A stretch of DNA of 33,124 nt from Streptomyces triticagri (GTDB taxonomy: Bacteria > Actinomycetota > Actinomycetes > Streptomycetales > Streptomycetaceae), in the NCBI RefSeq assembly GCF_003429565.1, contig NZ_QUAK01000010.1, positions 5,814-38,937 of the forward strand, written 5' to 3'. How positions within the stretch are numbered: the stretch's first letter is position 1; each line of letters begins with the position of its first letter. Under the pieces are notes generated by a model. The model was given only the letters and a program-made list of their open reading frames with translations, was not told the DNA's origin and made no database searches. Below, one piece after another: positions 1 through 7,142 of this stretch. The position numbers were made by a program, and so were the translations under genes.

Positions 1-358
1 TCCGGCCGAACACCACCAGTCCGGCGTCGAGCCAGCGCTGCACGACCGTGGACGTCTCCGGGCGCGGGAAGCGCGCCAGAAATCGATTCCCGGTACCGGT
101 CGGAACGCCGGCGAGATGCTGGCCCAAGTCCTTGACCAAGAAGGGGACTCCGGCGAACGGTCCGGACAGCGGGCCGCGAGCACGGGCTCGCGCATCGCCG
201 TCGAGTCGGTGGCGGATCGCGTTGATCGTCGGTTCCACGGCGTCGGCCCGGTCGATCGCCACCTCGAGCAGTTCGGCCGGGCTCACCGCCCCGGACCTCA
301 CCAACTCGGCAAGGCCCACGGCGTCGTACTCCCGGTACTCGTCCCAGGTGATGCCCAT
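1..358 (-). CDS. Amidase signature family enzyme, N-terminal part (cut by window edge)
   Basis: Minus-strand reading frame from ATG at 358 running off the left edge, about 119 codons visible. The protein begins MGITWDEYREYDAVGLAEL and has the usual amidase N-terminal helix with an SPAELLEVAIDRADAVEPTINA-type stretch, followed by GVPFLVKDLG, where the Lys is the first residue of the Ser-cisSer-Lys triad of this family (established knowledge). The two catalytic serines would lie beyond the window. The family hydrolyses amides (indole-acetamide, nicotinamide, Glu-tRNA amidation and others), so the substrate cannot be told. The gene is divergent from the DUF3159 gene at 613 across a 254-bp region holding a Crp-like palindrome and the CACTTAGTGAC operator. 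Confidence 0.85.
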   Translation of the reverse strand, partial: MGITWDEYREYDAVGLAELVRSGAVSPAELLEVAIDRADAVEPTINAIRHRLDGDARARARGPLSGPFAGVPFLVKDLGQHLAGVPTGTGNRFLARFPRPETSTVVQRWLDAGLVVFGR

Positions 359-515
359 CCGACTGCTCCCGTGCTCCGGTGAGAACGACAAGGGCGCTGA
401 TCAGCCCTGAACCGAGTCAACACCGTGCCGCGACGGCACACTCAAGCCCGCCGTCCGGACCGTGATCGCGCCACCTGATGCCGGGCTACGCGGCGATCCG
501 GGACTTCACCGAGGT

Positions 516-529
516 GTGACCCAGGTCAC
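516..529. promoter_or_regulatory. Crp-like palindrome (GTGACCCAGGTCAC)
   Basis: A perfect inverted repeat, GTGACC-CA-GGTCAC, preceded by T, so it also reads TGTGA-N6-TCACG. This fits the Crp/GlxR-type consensus TGTGA-N6-TCACA and the GTG-N6-GNCAC form reported for Streptomyces Crp. It lies midway between the divergent amidase and DUF3159 genes, so it could act on either. Binding is inferred, not shown. Confidence 0.45.
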
Positions 530-551
530 GTCGCGCGGAGTGGCGCCGTTC

Positions 552-582
552 GTCACTTGGCGCCAGACTGTCACTTAGTGAC
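552..582. promoter_or_regulatory. Candidate operator with repeated GTCACTT and palindrome GTCACTTAGTGAC
   Basis: GTCACTT occurs at 552-558 and again at 570-576, 18 bp apart. The second copy is part of a 13-bp palindrome, GTCACT-T-AGTGAC (570-582), ending 30 bp before the DUF3159 start codon. The core CACTTAGTGAC is repeated exactly at 3377-3387, in the divergent GPP34/S9 peptidase region. Two identical 11-mers inside palindromes near start codons point to one DNA-binding protein. The TetR gene lying between them (1461-2114) is the obvious but unproven candidate. Confidence 0.5.
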
Positions 583-612
583 GCGACGACGAGCCCGGAA
601 GAGCTGATCACG

Positions 613-1290
613 ATGCAGACCACCAGTCCCCAGAAGGCGGCGATCGACATGCAGGCGGCAGACCAGCGGAGGAAGAAGTCGGCGCTCGAGCAGGCGGGCG
701 GCACCAGGGGGGTCGTCTACTCGGCGTTGCCCGCCCTGGTGTTCGTCGTCGCCAACAACGCCCGTGGGCTCGAGGTGGGCATCCTCGCCGCCCTGCTCGT
801 CGCCGTGGGCATCGCGGTGGAGCGGCTTGCGCGCAGTGAGTCGATCCAGCCCGCGCTCGGCGGCGTGCTCGGCGTGGCCATCGCCGCCGGCATCTCCTGG
901 TACACGGGATCCGCCAAGGACTTCTTCCTCATCGGCATCTGGGCGAGCCTGGCCGGCGCCGTCGCCTTCACCGTCTCCGTGCTGCTGCGCTGGCCCCTGG
1001 CGGGCCTGATCTGGAACGCGACGACCGGCAAGGGAACCGTCTGGCGGGCGGACAAGCGGTCGCGGATCTACTACGACATCGCCACCCTGGTCCTTGCCGC
1101 CATCTTCGGCGCCCGGTTCGCCGTCCAGCAGTACCTCTACCAGGCCGACGAGGTCGACTCCCTCGGGTTCGCCAAGATCGCCATGGGATACCCGCTCCTC
1201 GCCGTCGGCCTCCTGGCCGTCGCCTGGGCCGCCCGGGCTTCCGACAAGCGGCTGAAGGCCGTGGGGCTGCTGCCCGCCAAGCGCACCTGA
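613..1290 (+). CDS. DUF3159 family integral membrane protein
   Basis: A 225-residue protein with a hydrophilic N-terminus and about five to six hydrophobic segments: around residues 36-65 (including PALVFVVANN), 75-100, 102-125, 155-175 and 190-210. This length and pattern match the actinobacterial DUF3159 membrane family, whose function is unknown. The segment SWYTGSAKDFFLIGIW and the later WPLAGLIWN are the parts I recognise as family-typical. The start is ATG 613. Transcription probably ends at the strong hairpin at 1312-1349, separating it from the TetR gene. The promoter region carries a palindrome shared with the S9 peptidase/GPP34 region, so it may be co-regulated with them. Confidence 0.75.
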   Translation: MQTTSPQKAAIDMQAADQRRKKSALEQAGGTRGVVYSALPALVFVVANNARGLEVGILAALLVAVGIAVERLARSESIQPALGGVLGVAIAAGISWYTGSAKDFFLIGIWASLAGAVAFTVSVLLRWPLAGLIWNATTGKGTVWRADKRSRIYYDIATLVLAAIFGARFAVQQYLYQADEVDSLGFAKIAMGYPLLAVGLLAVAWAARASDKRLKAVGLLPAKRT

Positions 1291-1311
1291 CCGACGGCTT
1301 CCGCTCCTTGT

Positions 1312-1349
1312 CCGCCCCGGACGGGCCGCCCAGGTCCCGTCCGGGGCGG
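1312..1349 (+). terminator. GC-rich hairpin terminator after the DUF3159 gene
   Basis: A perfect 14-bp stem (CCGCCCCGGACGGG at 1312-1325, its complement at 1336-1349) with a 10-nt loop, starting 22 nt after the stop codon. There is no U-tract, as is common in Streptomyces. Its position argues that the TetR gene starts downstream at 1461 and not at an upstream in-frame GTG at 1308, which would run through this hairpin. Confidence 0.75.
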
Positions 1350-1372
1350 TACGCGTCCGCACTGTTCCGGCC

Positions 1373-1419
1373 CGCTGCCGGCACAGCCACACCTGCCGCT
1401 GCCGGCACAGCCGCACCTG
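1373..1419 (+). repeat. 24-bp tandem duplication upstream of the TetR gene
   Basis: A 23-bp sequence beginning CGCTGCCGGCACAGCC (1373-1395) is repeated at 1397-1419 with a single A/G difference. It sits between the terminator hairpin and the TetR Shine-Dalgarno site, in non-coding sequence. The period of 24 bp is a multiple of three, but I do not think the region is translated. Confidence 0.8.
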
Positions 1420-1460
1420 AGCGACGCCTTTGTCCCACGGCCGAACGACGAGGTGAACCC

Positions 1461-2114
1461 ATGCAGGTGAGCAGTCGCGTCGAGCCTGGAACGAGCGAGC
1501 AGCGGCGCCACCGGATCCGGTTGGAGATCTCTCGGGAGGCATCGCGTCTCTTCTGGGAGCAGGGCGTCGCCGCGACCCGTGGCGACCAGATCGGCGAAGC
1601 GGTGGGCCTGTCGACACGTACCGTCTGGCGGCACTTCCGGAGCAAGGAGAGCTGCGCCGAACCGATCATCCTGCATGGCGTCGCATGGGAGATGGCCGCC
1701 CTGCGACGCTGGAAACCCGAACTCTCCCTCGACGACCATCTCGCCGCTGAGATGAACTCGCGTGGCCGCGGCACCGACCGGGCGGAGCGCGACGACGACG
1801 CGCTCGCGATGAAGATGATCGCGCTCAGCACCAGGGAGCCCGCACTCCGCACGGCCTGGCTGATGGCCTGTGACCAGGTAGAACACGAACTGGCCGGGAG
1901 CATCGCCGGCCGACTCGGCCTGTCGGCCGACGACATCAGGGTGCAGATGCACGCGGCGGCCGCCTCGGGCGCCCTACGGGTCGCCAACGAGGAAATCGGC
2001 AAAGCTCTGCTCGGCGGTGCCGACGTACGCCGGTTCCCACCCGCGCATCAGCTCCTGGCCCAGGCGGTCCGCAGTGCCACGGGAGGAGCCGTGGGGGACG
2101 CGGCTACGGTCTGA
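1461..2114 (+). CDS. TetR family transcriptional regulator
   Basis: 217 residues. The N-terminal helix-turn-helix spans about residues 17-62, with ASRLFWEQGVAATRGDQIGE and the recognition-helix stretch GLSTRTVWRHFRSKE, a typical TetR pattern in which the aromatic-H-F-x-x-K-E motif ends the DNA-binding domain. The C-terminal ligand-binding half is helical and family-variable, so the effector is unknown. I chose ATG 1461 because AGGTGA lies four bases upstream; a longer frame from 1308 would include a terminator and a repeat. It is flanked by the two promoter regions that share the CACTTAGTGAC palindrome, so it is the most likely regulator of the DUF3159, GPP34 and S9 peptidase genes (inference). 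No copy of that motif is visible before its own start. Confidence 0.9.
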   Translation: MQVSSRVEPGTSEQRRHRIRLEISREASRLFWEQGVAATRGDQIGEAVGLSTRTVWRHFRSKESCAEPIILHGVAWEMAALRRWKPELSLDDHLAAEMNSRGRGTDRAERDDDALAMKMIALSTREPALRTAWLMACDQVEHELAGSIAGRLGLSADDIRVQMHAAAASGALRVANEEIGKALLGGADVRRFPPAHQLLAQAVRSATGGAVGDAATV

Positions 2115-2217
2115 GGCCCGCGTACGACGACACCGTCAGGTCGGGTCGGACAAACAGCGGCGGCATCGTCGTGACCAACGGACCAGGCCGGTCCGCAGCT
2201 CCGCGGCCTGGTGGAGC

Positions 2218-2249
2218 GGCCACCCCTGCGCAGCGCGCCAGGGGTGGCC
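2218..2249. terminator. Bidirectional terminator between convergent genes
   Basis: A perfect 11-bp stem, GGCCACCCCTG (2218-2228) and CAGGGGTGGCC (2239-2249), around a 10-nt loop, between the 3' ends of the TetR gene (+) and the small secreted protein gene (-). A second, weaker inverted repeat, ACCAGGCC/GGCCTGGT, lies just upstream at 2182-2212. Confidence 0.75.
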
Positions 2250-2275
2250 GACTCTTCTGCGCCGCCGGAACCCGG

Positions 2276-2530
2276 TCAGCGCACCCAGACGGTGTACTCG
2301 GCGCGACCACCCGGACCGTCGCACCAGACCTCGTCATACCCGTTCTGCTGGGCGTACGGCAGCTCCTCGGCCTCGCACTGCCCCTTCGAGTCGTACGTCA
2401 TACCGCCGGCCACGTGCCAGCCGCTGCCGGGTGGCGGGACGGCGGCGGCGCTCGTTGCGGTCAGCGGCACTGCTATCGCTGCCGCCCCGACGGCGAGGCC
2501 GACGGTGATGCGGGAACGCCACGACTTCAT
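2276..2530 (-). CDS. Small secreted protein with two cysteines, unknown function
   Basis: 84 residues. A Sec signal peptide (MKSWRSR, then a hydrophobic run to about residue 30 ending TATSAAA) leads to a mature part of about 54 residues. The mature part begins VPPPGSGWHV and contains exactly two cysteines (C52, C70), likely one disulfide, plus GMTYDSKGQCEAEEL and a C-terminal AEYTVWVR. It is rich in Gly, Tyr and Trp. The start at 2530 is supported by AGAAGGAG seven bases upstream; a longer frame to 2911 has no signal logic and overlaps the GPP34 gene. I do not recognise a named family. Its location between a TetR gene and the GPP34 gene does not reveal a role. Confidence 0.8.
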   Translation of the reverse strand: MKSWRSRITVGLAVGAAAIAVPLTATSAAAVPPPGSGWHVAGGMTYDSKGQCEAEELPYAQQNGYDEVWCDGPGGRAEYTVWVR

Positions 2531-2673
2531 GAGCTCTCCTTCTGTTGGTTGCAATTTCCTGGGTAGATCACCAGGTTCATTTCGTAGGCCCTCGCCACCG
2601 TCTGCGAACTCCTGCGCGGCCAGCTGGTGGAAACCGACACAGAAGGCCGCACAGCGCGGAGGGGTTGGCCTAC

Positions 2674-3330
2674 TCAGCTCCAGCCGCCACCGACGGCCCG
2701 ACTGGAAAGCACCGAGTTCGACAGGGCTTTGCGCAGGCCCGGTATTTCTCGATCGAATTTCTTGGCGAGTTCGTCGAGTGCATTCTTGTACTTGCGGCGC
2801 TCGGAACGGTCCAGAACGACCCCCATCGTCGCGTCGCTCTCCAGGACGATCACGGGCAGTGCCACTTGCGCCAGGGACAGCGTGGACGGATCGGGAGTGG
2901 CGGTGACCCACGTGCGCAACGCTTGCTGCACGGCTCGGGCCTCCCCTTCGCGCCGCAGGACGACCTTGCTCCCCCTGAGCAGACTGAAGGTGCGACCGGC
3001 CTTCTTTTCGATGATCCCAGCAGTCATCAACTGGTTCTCGATCGGTTCATCCGCCTTGTGCGCGGTGTTGTGCACCAGCGCCATCCATTTCTTCGGCGCC
3101 CTCGCATGCAGCTCTTCCCACACGGAGGCAAGAAACGAATCCGTGGGTGATTTTTCTCCAAGTGCGCGAACCCGACGCCCGTCGGTTTCCGCCTGCCCCG
3201 ACAGGATCAGCTCGGCCAGGGCCGCAGCGCGCACCCGCTGCCCGCGGAATTGCCGAAGAGTGGCGGGGAACTTGCCTTTGTTGAAGGCGTAGGCACACAG
3301 GTATACCTGCTGCGGAAGCGTGAGATCCAT
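2674..3330 (-). CDS. GPP34 (GOLPH3/Vps74-like) family protein
   Basis: 218 residues matching the bacterial GPP34 family, homologues of the eukaryotic Golgi phosphoprotein GOLPH3/Vps74, which binds phosphatidylinositol-4-phosphate. Recognised parts are the N-terminal LPQQVYLCAYAFNKGKFP, the helix RVRAAALAELILSGQ (about residues 33-47), and the late RRKYKNALDELAKKFDR segment. Such genes are common and often multicopy in Streptomyces; their bacterial role is not settled. ATG 3330 has AAGGA upstream. It is divergent from the S9 peptidase at 3478, with overlapping operator and promoter elements between them. It ends 143 bp before the secreted-protein start, in a region with only a weak CCTGG/CCAGG repeat and no other clear element. 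Confidence 0.85.
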   Translation of the reverse strand: MDLTLPQQVYLCAYAFNKGKFPATLRQFRGQRVRAAALAELILSGQAETDGRRVRALGEKSPTDSFLASVWEELHARAPKKWMALVHNTAHKADEPIENQLMTAGIIEKKAGRTFSLLRGSKVVLRREGEARAVQQALRTWVTATPDPSTLSLAQVALPVIVLESDATMGVVLDRSERRKYKNALDELAKKFDREIPGLRKALSNSVLSSRAVGGGWS

Positions 3331-3340
3331 GTGAATTCCT

Positions 3341-3370
3341 TGAATACGTGGCAGGCGTCGCTAAGTGCAA
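3341..3370 (-). promoter_or_regulatory. Candidate promoter for the GPP34 gene
   Basis: On the minus strand TTGCAC (3370-3365) and TATTCA (3346-3341) are spaced by 18 bp, a fair sigma70-type match. Transcription would start near 3334, leaving only a few untranslated bases before ATG 3330, so the message would be nearly leaderless. The -35 lies inside the operator repeat, so binding there would block it. Confidence 0.4.
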
Positions 3371-3387
3371 GATTGACACTTAGTGAC
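3361..3387. promoter_or_regulatory. Candidate operator in the GPP34/S9 peptidase divergent region
   Basis: CTAAGTG (3361-3367) and CACTTAG (3377-3383) form a 7-bp inverted repeat with a 9-bp spacer. The right arm extends to CACTTAGTGAC (3377-3387), identical to the core of the palindrome at 570-582. It overlaps the GPP34 candidate -35 and a TTGACA (3373-3378) that faces the S9 gene, for which I see no convincing -10. Confidence 0.5.
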
Positions 3388-3477
3388 ATCATCCGCCACC
3401 CTCCATGAGTGTGACCTGCACCACCAACCCACCACCGCCCGGCCCGCTGTCCGGGAACGGCCACAGAAAGGACCGAC

Positions 3478-5385
3478 ATGGCATTGCCCAAGACCGTCAG
3501 CGTCGAGGACCTCTTCGCCCCTCCCGTCCGTGCGAGAGCCTCCCTCTCGCCGGACGGTACGAAGATCGCGTACCTGGCTCCGTGGGAGAACCACCTGAAC
3601 CTGTGGATCGAGAGTGTCGAGGCGCCCGGGGACGCGCGGCGGGTCACCTCCGAGGACCGCAACCTCCTGAGCTACCACTGGACGGACGATCCGAGGTGGC
3701 TGCTCTACACCCGGGACCAGGGGGGCGACGAGAACCGGCACCTGTACCGCGTCGATCTCGACGACCCGGACGCCGCGGCCGTCGACCTGACCCCCTTCCC
3801 CGGCGCACGCATCACGGACCTGAAGCTGCCCGCCGCGCGGCCGGGCAAGGCGGTGTTCTCGTCGAACAGCCGGAATCCCGCCGTGTTCGACCTCATCGAG
3901 CTGGACATCGCCACCGGTGAGCTGCGGACCCTCGCGGAGAACACCGGAGGCGCTGCCACCTCCCTCTTCTACGGCGGCAGCGGAGGCCACTTCACCAGCG
4001 GGGTCACCGAACGGGGCGACCTGCGGCTCTCGCGGTACGACGAGGACACGCAAACGTCGCGCCACATCGCACAGTTCGAAGGCGCGGACCATCCGCTGGG
4101 CGTCTACCCGCTGGAGGTCACCGCCGACGAAGGCGGCGTGCTCTTCGGTTCGTATCGGGGCTCGGACCGACTGCGCCTGGCCCGGCTCGATCCGGCGACC
4201 GGCGAGGAGAAGGAGGTCGACTCCCACCCGCGCTACGACCTGGACACCCGGGCCCGCGTCTTTCCCGCACTGCCCTCGCCGCTCATCCTCAGCCGGCGTA
4301 CCGGTGAAGTCATCGGAGTCCGCTACCTCGGGGAACGGCAGGTGATCCACGCCCTCGACCCGCACTTCGCCGAGGTCCTGGAGAACCTGAGGACTCTGTC
4401 CGACGGCGACCTGGCCGACATCACGTCCGACGAGAGCGAGCAGCGGTGGGTCGTCAGCTTCACCCACGACCGCGATCCCGGGGCCACCTACTTCTACGAC
4501 CACGCCTCGGGTGAGAGCCGCCTGTTGTTCCGGCCCCGCGGCTACCTGGATCCCGAGCAGCTGGCACCGATGACACCCGTGACGATCACCGCACGGGACG
4601 GTCTCGCGCTCCCCTGTCATCTGACCCTGCCGGTCGGGACGGAGCCGCACCGACTCCCGCTGATCCTGCTCGTGCACGGCGGTCCGTGGGACCGGGACAG
4701 CTGGGGATTCAACCCGCTCGTCCAACTCCTCGCCAACCGGGGCTACGCAGTGCTCCAAGTGAACTTCCGCAGCTCCACGGGGTACGGCAAGTCGTTCATG
4801 AAGGCCGGCGTCGGGGAGCTGGCCGGCGCCATGCACGACGACCTGATCGACGGTGTGGACTGGGCCGTCGATCAGGGTTACGCGGACCCGGACCGAGTGG
4901 CGATCCTGGGCGGCTCCTACGGTGGCTACGCGGCCCTGGTCGGCATCACCTTCACACCCGATGTCTTCGCCGCCGCGGTGGACATCTTCGGGGTCTCCGA
5001 CCTCGCCAACTTCCTGCGCAACCAGCCCGAGTTCGTACGGCCGGCCCTCGCCGCCAACTGGTTCCGCTGGGTGGGCGACCCCGCGGACCCGCAGCAGGAG
5101 GCCGACATGCTGGCCCGCTCCCCGATCAGCCGGGTGGACCAGGTCCGTACACCGCTGCTCATCGCCCAGGGCGCCAACGACGCCCGGGTGGCGCAGGCGG
5201 AATCCGACAACATGGTCCAGGCCCTCCGGGCGCGTGGGGTCCCCGTCGAGTACATCCTCATGACGGACGAAGGACACTCCATCGAGAACCCGGAGAACCT
5301 GATCTCGGTGTACCGCGCCGTGGAGCGTTTCCTGGCCGAGCATCTCGGCCCCGGCCGGGACGGAGCCGGCCGGGACGCCGCGTAA
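3478..5385 (+). CDS. S9 family serine peptidase (prolyl oligopeptidase / acylaminoacyl-peptidase type)
   Basis: 635 residues, the usual length for an S9B/C enzyme. The N-terminal 350 or so residues form the beta-propeller domain with repeated Asp-rich blade motifs. The C-terminal 250 residues are the alpha/beta-hydrolase domain, with the oxyanion segment LLVHGGPW and the nucleophile motif GGSYGGYAA (Ser480). Asp568 in QGANDARV and His600 in DEGHSI complete the triad. No signal peptide is seen, so it is probably cytoplasmic, cleaving short peptides or N-acylated residues. The ATG has GAAAGGA upstream. The 3' end faces the CocE-type hydrolase gene with only 15 bp between them and no obvious terminator. 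It likely shares a regulator with GPP34 and DUF3159 through the CACTTAGTGAC motif. Confidence 0.93.
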   Translation: MALPKTVSVEDLFAPPVRARASLSPDGTKIAYLAPWENHLNLWIESVEAPGDARRVTSEDRNLLSYHWTDDPRWLLYTRDQGGDENRHLYRVDLDDPDAAAVDLTPFPGARITDLKLPAARPGKAVFSSNSRNPAVFDLIELDIATGELRTLAENTGGAATSLFYGGSGGHFTSGVTERGDLRLSRYDEDTQTSRHIAQFEGADHPLGVYPLEVTADEGGVLFGSYRGSDRLRLARLDPATGEEKEVDSHPRYDLDTRARVFPALPSPLILSRRTGEVIGVRYLGERQVIHALDPHFAEVLENLRTLSDGDLADITSDESEQRWVVSFTHDRDPGATYFYDHASGESRLLFRPRGYLDPEQLAPMTPVTITARDGLALPCHLTLPVGTEPHRLPLILLVHGGPWDRDSWGFNPLVQLLANRGYAVLQVNFRSSTGYGKSFMKAGVGELAGAMHDDLIDGVDWAVDQGYADPDRVAILGGSYGGYAALVGITFTPDVFAAAVDIFGVSDLANFLRNQPEFVRPALAANWFRWVGDPADPQQEADMLARSPISRVDQVRTPLLIAQGANDARVAQAESDNMVQALRARGVPVEYILMTDEGHSIENPENLISVYRAVERFLAEHLGPGRDGAGRDAA

Positions 5386-5400
5386 CCGCCGAGCTGCTGC

Positions 5401-7140
5401 TCACGGAGCCGGGATCGCCGGGAGCAGCAGATAGGACTGCACATCGGGAGCGAAGTGCAGGGTGACCGTGCCGCCGAAGATCTCCGCCGGACGGTCCTGC
5501 GGATCGGTGTGGATGAAGGGGCCGACGCCCGTCGTCGGGTACATCGCGTTCTCGATCCGGGTGCCTTGGTTGCTGTAGTCGCGACCGCCGATGCCCAACT
5601 CGAGGACGTGGCCGGCCGGGACCACGATGCTCGTCGGCCAGATCTCGACGTCGACGTCGACGGGCTCGCCGGGAACGAGCGGCTCGATGGAGTCGTGGCT
5701 GTGCACCGGTCGATAGGGCTCGGACCTGTCGGTGTCGAGTCGCCGGTGGGAGGCGCGCAGCCATCCCAACCCGACCGGCACCTTGGGGTCGTTGGACCCG
5801 ATGAACGTGACCTCGGTGCCCTGCGGGTCGTAGAGCCTCAGGCTCAGGAAGAGGTCGGCGTCGGTGGTGGCGGACGAGATCCGCAGTTTCGCCGCCGCCG
5901 GACCGGTGAACTCACGATCGTGGTCGGCGGGCGGGAGCCTGAAGCGCAGGTCTTCGTGCTCCGGCTGGTAGCTCAAGGTGCCCGAGGCGCCCGGCGAGGT
6001 GCGCAACTCCCTGGTCTCCGGGCACAGATGGAATGCGGTCCACTCGGTCCGCGCGATCGGCCATTCCTGCTCGAATCGCGGTTCGAACCTCTCTCCCGGA
6101 TGGCGCACGAGCAGCTCGACGGGCGGCCGATCCAGCCAGCCGTTCTGCTCCCCCTTCAGGAAGGTGCCGAAGAACTGCTTCTGCAGCCCGAGCCCGCGAT
6201 CGTTGTAGAACGGACTGAAGTGGGTGTCCCCGTGCATCTCGAGCCACTTGAGCTCGGATCCGGCCGCCAGGAATCCCTCCACGTTTCCGCGCGTGTGCAG
6301 TCCCATTCCGCCCCAGTTGCCGGCCGACAGCAAGGGGACCTCGATCCGGGACAGGTCGGCGGTGCGCTCCTGATAGAACGCTCCGTTCACCGGGCGCGCG
6401 AGGAGCTCGGCGTAGAGGTCGCGCCGGTTCTGCCGCAGGACGTCGTCATCGAGGTCGACGTCACCGGCGACGGGACGGCCGGTGTTGCGGTCGGTCGGTC
6501 CCCGACTGCCCATGCCGTACTGGACGGTGAACATCTGGCGTGCCTGCGCGCCCTTCACGAACTCGCACGCGATCCCGCCGTGGCGCGCACCCTCGCGGTA
6601 GTGGTCGGCGAAGCCCTCCCACACACAGATCGCCGCGAGATGAGGGGGCCGCAGGGCGGCCACCTGCCACTGGTTGGCCGCGAAGTAGGAGATGCCGAGG
6701 AGGCCGACCTTCCCGTTGCTCCACTCCTGCTGCCCGGCCCACTCGATGCAGTCGTACAGGTCACGTGCCTGGAGCGCGGTCAGGACGTCGAGGAAACCCG
6801 GGGACCGCCCGCTGCCCCGCGAGTCGACGCGGACGCAGACGTATCCGTCCGGGACCCACTTCTCGGGGTCCGCGACCTCCCAGTTCTGATACCGGCCTGT
6901 CGACCCGTGCGCGACCTCCGGGTACGACTCGTGCATGCGCCGCCAGTTGGCCGGATATCCGTCGGCCAGGTGCAGACCCATTCCGTACGGGCCCATCGCC
7001 AGGATCACGGGGTAGTCGCCCGGCTCCGTCGGACGGAACACGTCCGCGCGCAGGACCGTGCCGTCGCCGACGTGGATCGGGACGTCCCGTTCGACCGTGA
7101 TTCCGTCCACCTCGACGGGTTGGTCTCGCATGTGTGCCAT
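5401..7140 (-). CDS. CocE/NonD family hydrolase (X-Pro dipeptidyl-peptidase-like)
   Basis: 579 residues. The alpha/beta-hydrolase domain has DSRGSGRSPG (about 106-115) and the nucleophile motif GISYFAANQ (Ser151, the G-x-S-Y pattern of CocE). A candidate catalytic His lies in MHGDTHFSPFY. The C-terminal 230 or so residues are the beta-sandwich typical of this family, with WPTSIVVPAGH near its end. The usual catalytic Asp of cocaine esterase (in a W-Y-D-G-F context) corresponds to GNWGGMGLH here, so the acid residue is not obvious. The family cleaves esters or amides with small acyl groups. It is the last gene of the six-gene operon: ATG 7140 lies two bases after the stop of the acyl-CoA ligase gene, implying translational coupling. 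An inner Met at 7131 is possible. Confidence 0.9.
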   Translation of the reverse strand: MAHMRDQPVEVDGITVERDVPIHVGDGTVLRADVFRPTEPGDYPVILAMGPYGMGLHLADGYPANWRRMHESYPEVAHGSTGRYQNWEVADPEKWVPDGYVCVRVDSRGSGRSPGFLDVLTALQARDLYDCIEWAGQQEWSNGKVGLLGISYFAANQWQVAALRPPHLAAICVWEGFADHYREGARHGGIACEFVKGAQARQMFTVQYGMGSRGPTDRNTGRPVAGDVDLDDDVLRQNRRDLYAELLARPVNGAFYQERTADLSRIEVPLLSAGNWGGMGLHTRGNVEGFLAAGSELKWLEMHGDTHFSPFYNDRGLGLQKQFFGTFLKGEQNGWLDRPPVELLVRHPGERFEPRFEQEWPIARTEWTAFHLCPETRELRTSPGASGTLSYQPEHEDLRFRLPPADHDREFTGPAAAKLRISSATTDADLFLSLRLYDPQGTEVTFIGSNDPKVPVGLGWLRASHRRLDTDRSEPYRPVHSHDSIEPLVPGEPVDVDVEIWPTSIVVPAGHVLELGIGGRDYSNQGTRIENAMYPTTGVGPFIHTDPQDRPAEIFGGTVTLHFAPDVQSYLLLPAIPAP

Positions 7141-7142
7141 CG

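Noticed and set aside
1308..1460. N-terminal extension of the first TetR regulator
   Set aside because: Would run through a 14-bp-stem terminator and a 24-bp tandem repeat; ATG 1461 has a Shine-Dalgarno and starts a normal TetR N-terminus.
2531..2911. N-terminal extension of the small secreted protein
   Set aside because: Overlaps the GPP34 gene and hides the signal peptide; ATG 2530 has a good ribosome site.
3373..3401. Full sigma70 promoter for the S9 peptidase from TTGACA at 3373
   Set aside because: No hexamer resembling a -10 at 16-19 bp downstream.
3361..5343. A 660-codon minus-strand frame opposite the S9 peptidase
   Set aside because: Antisense shadow caused by high GC; the plus strand has the full catalytic triad.
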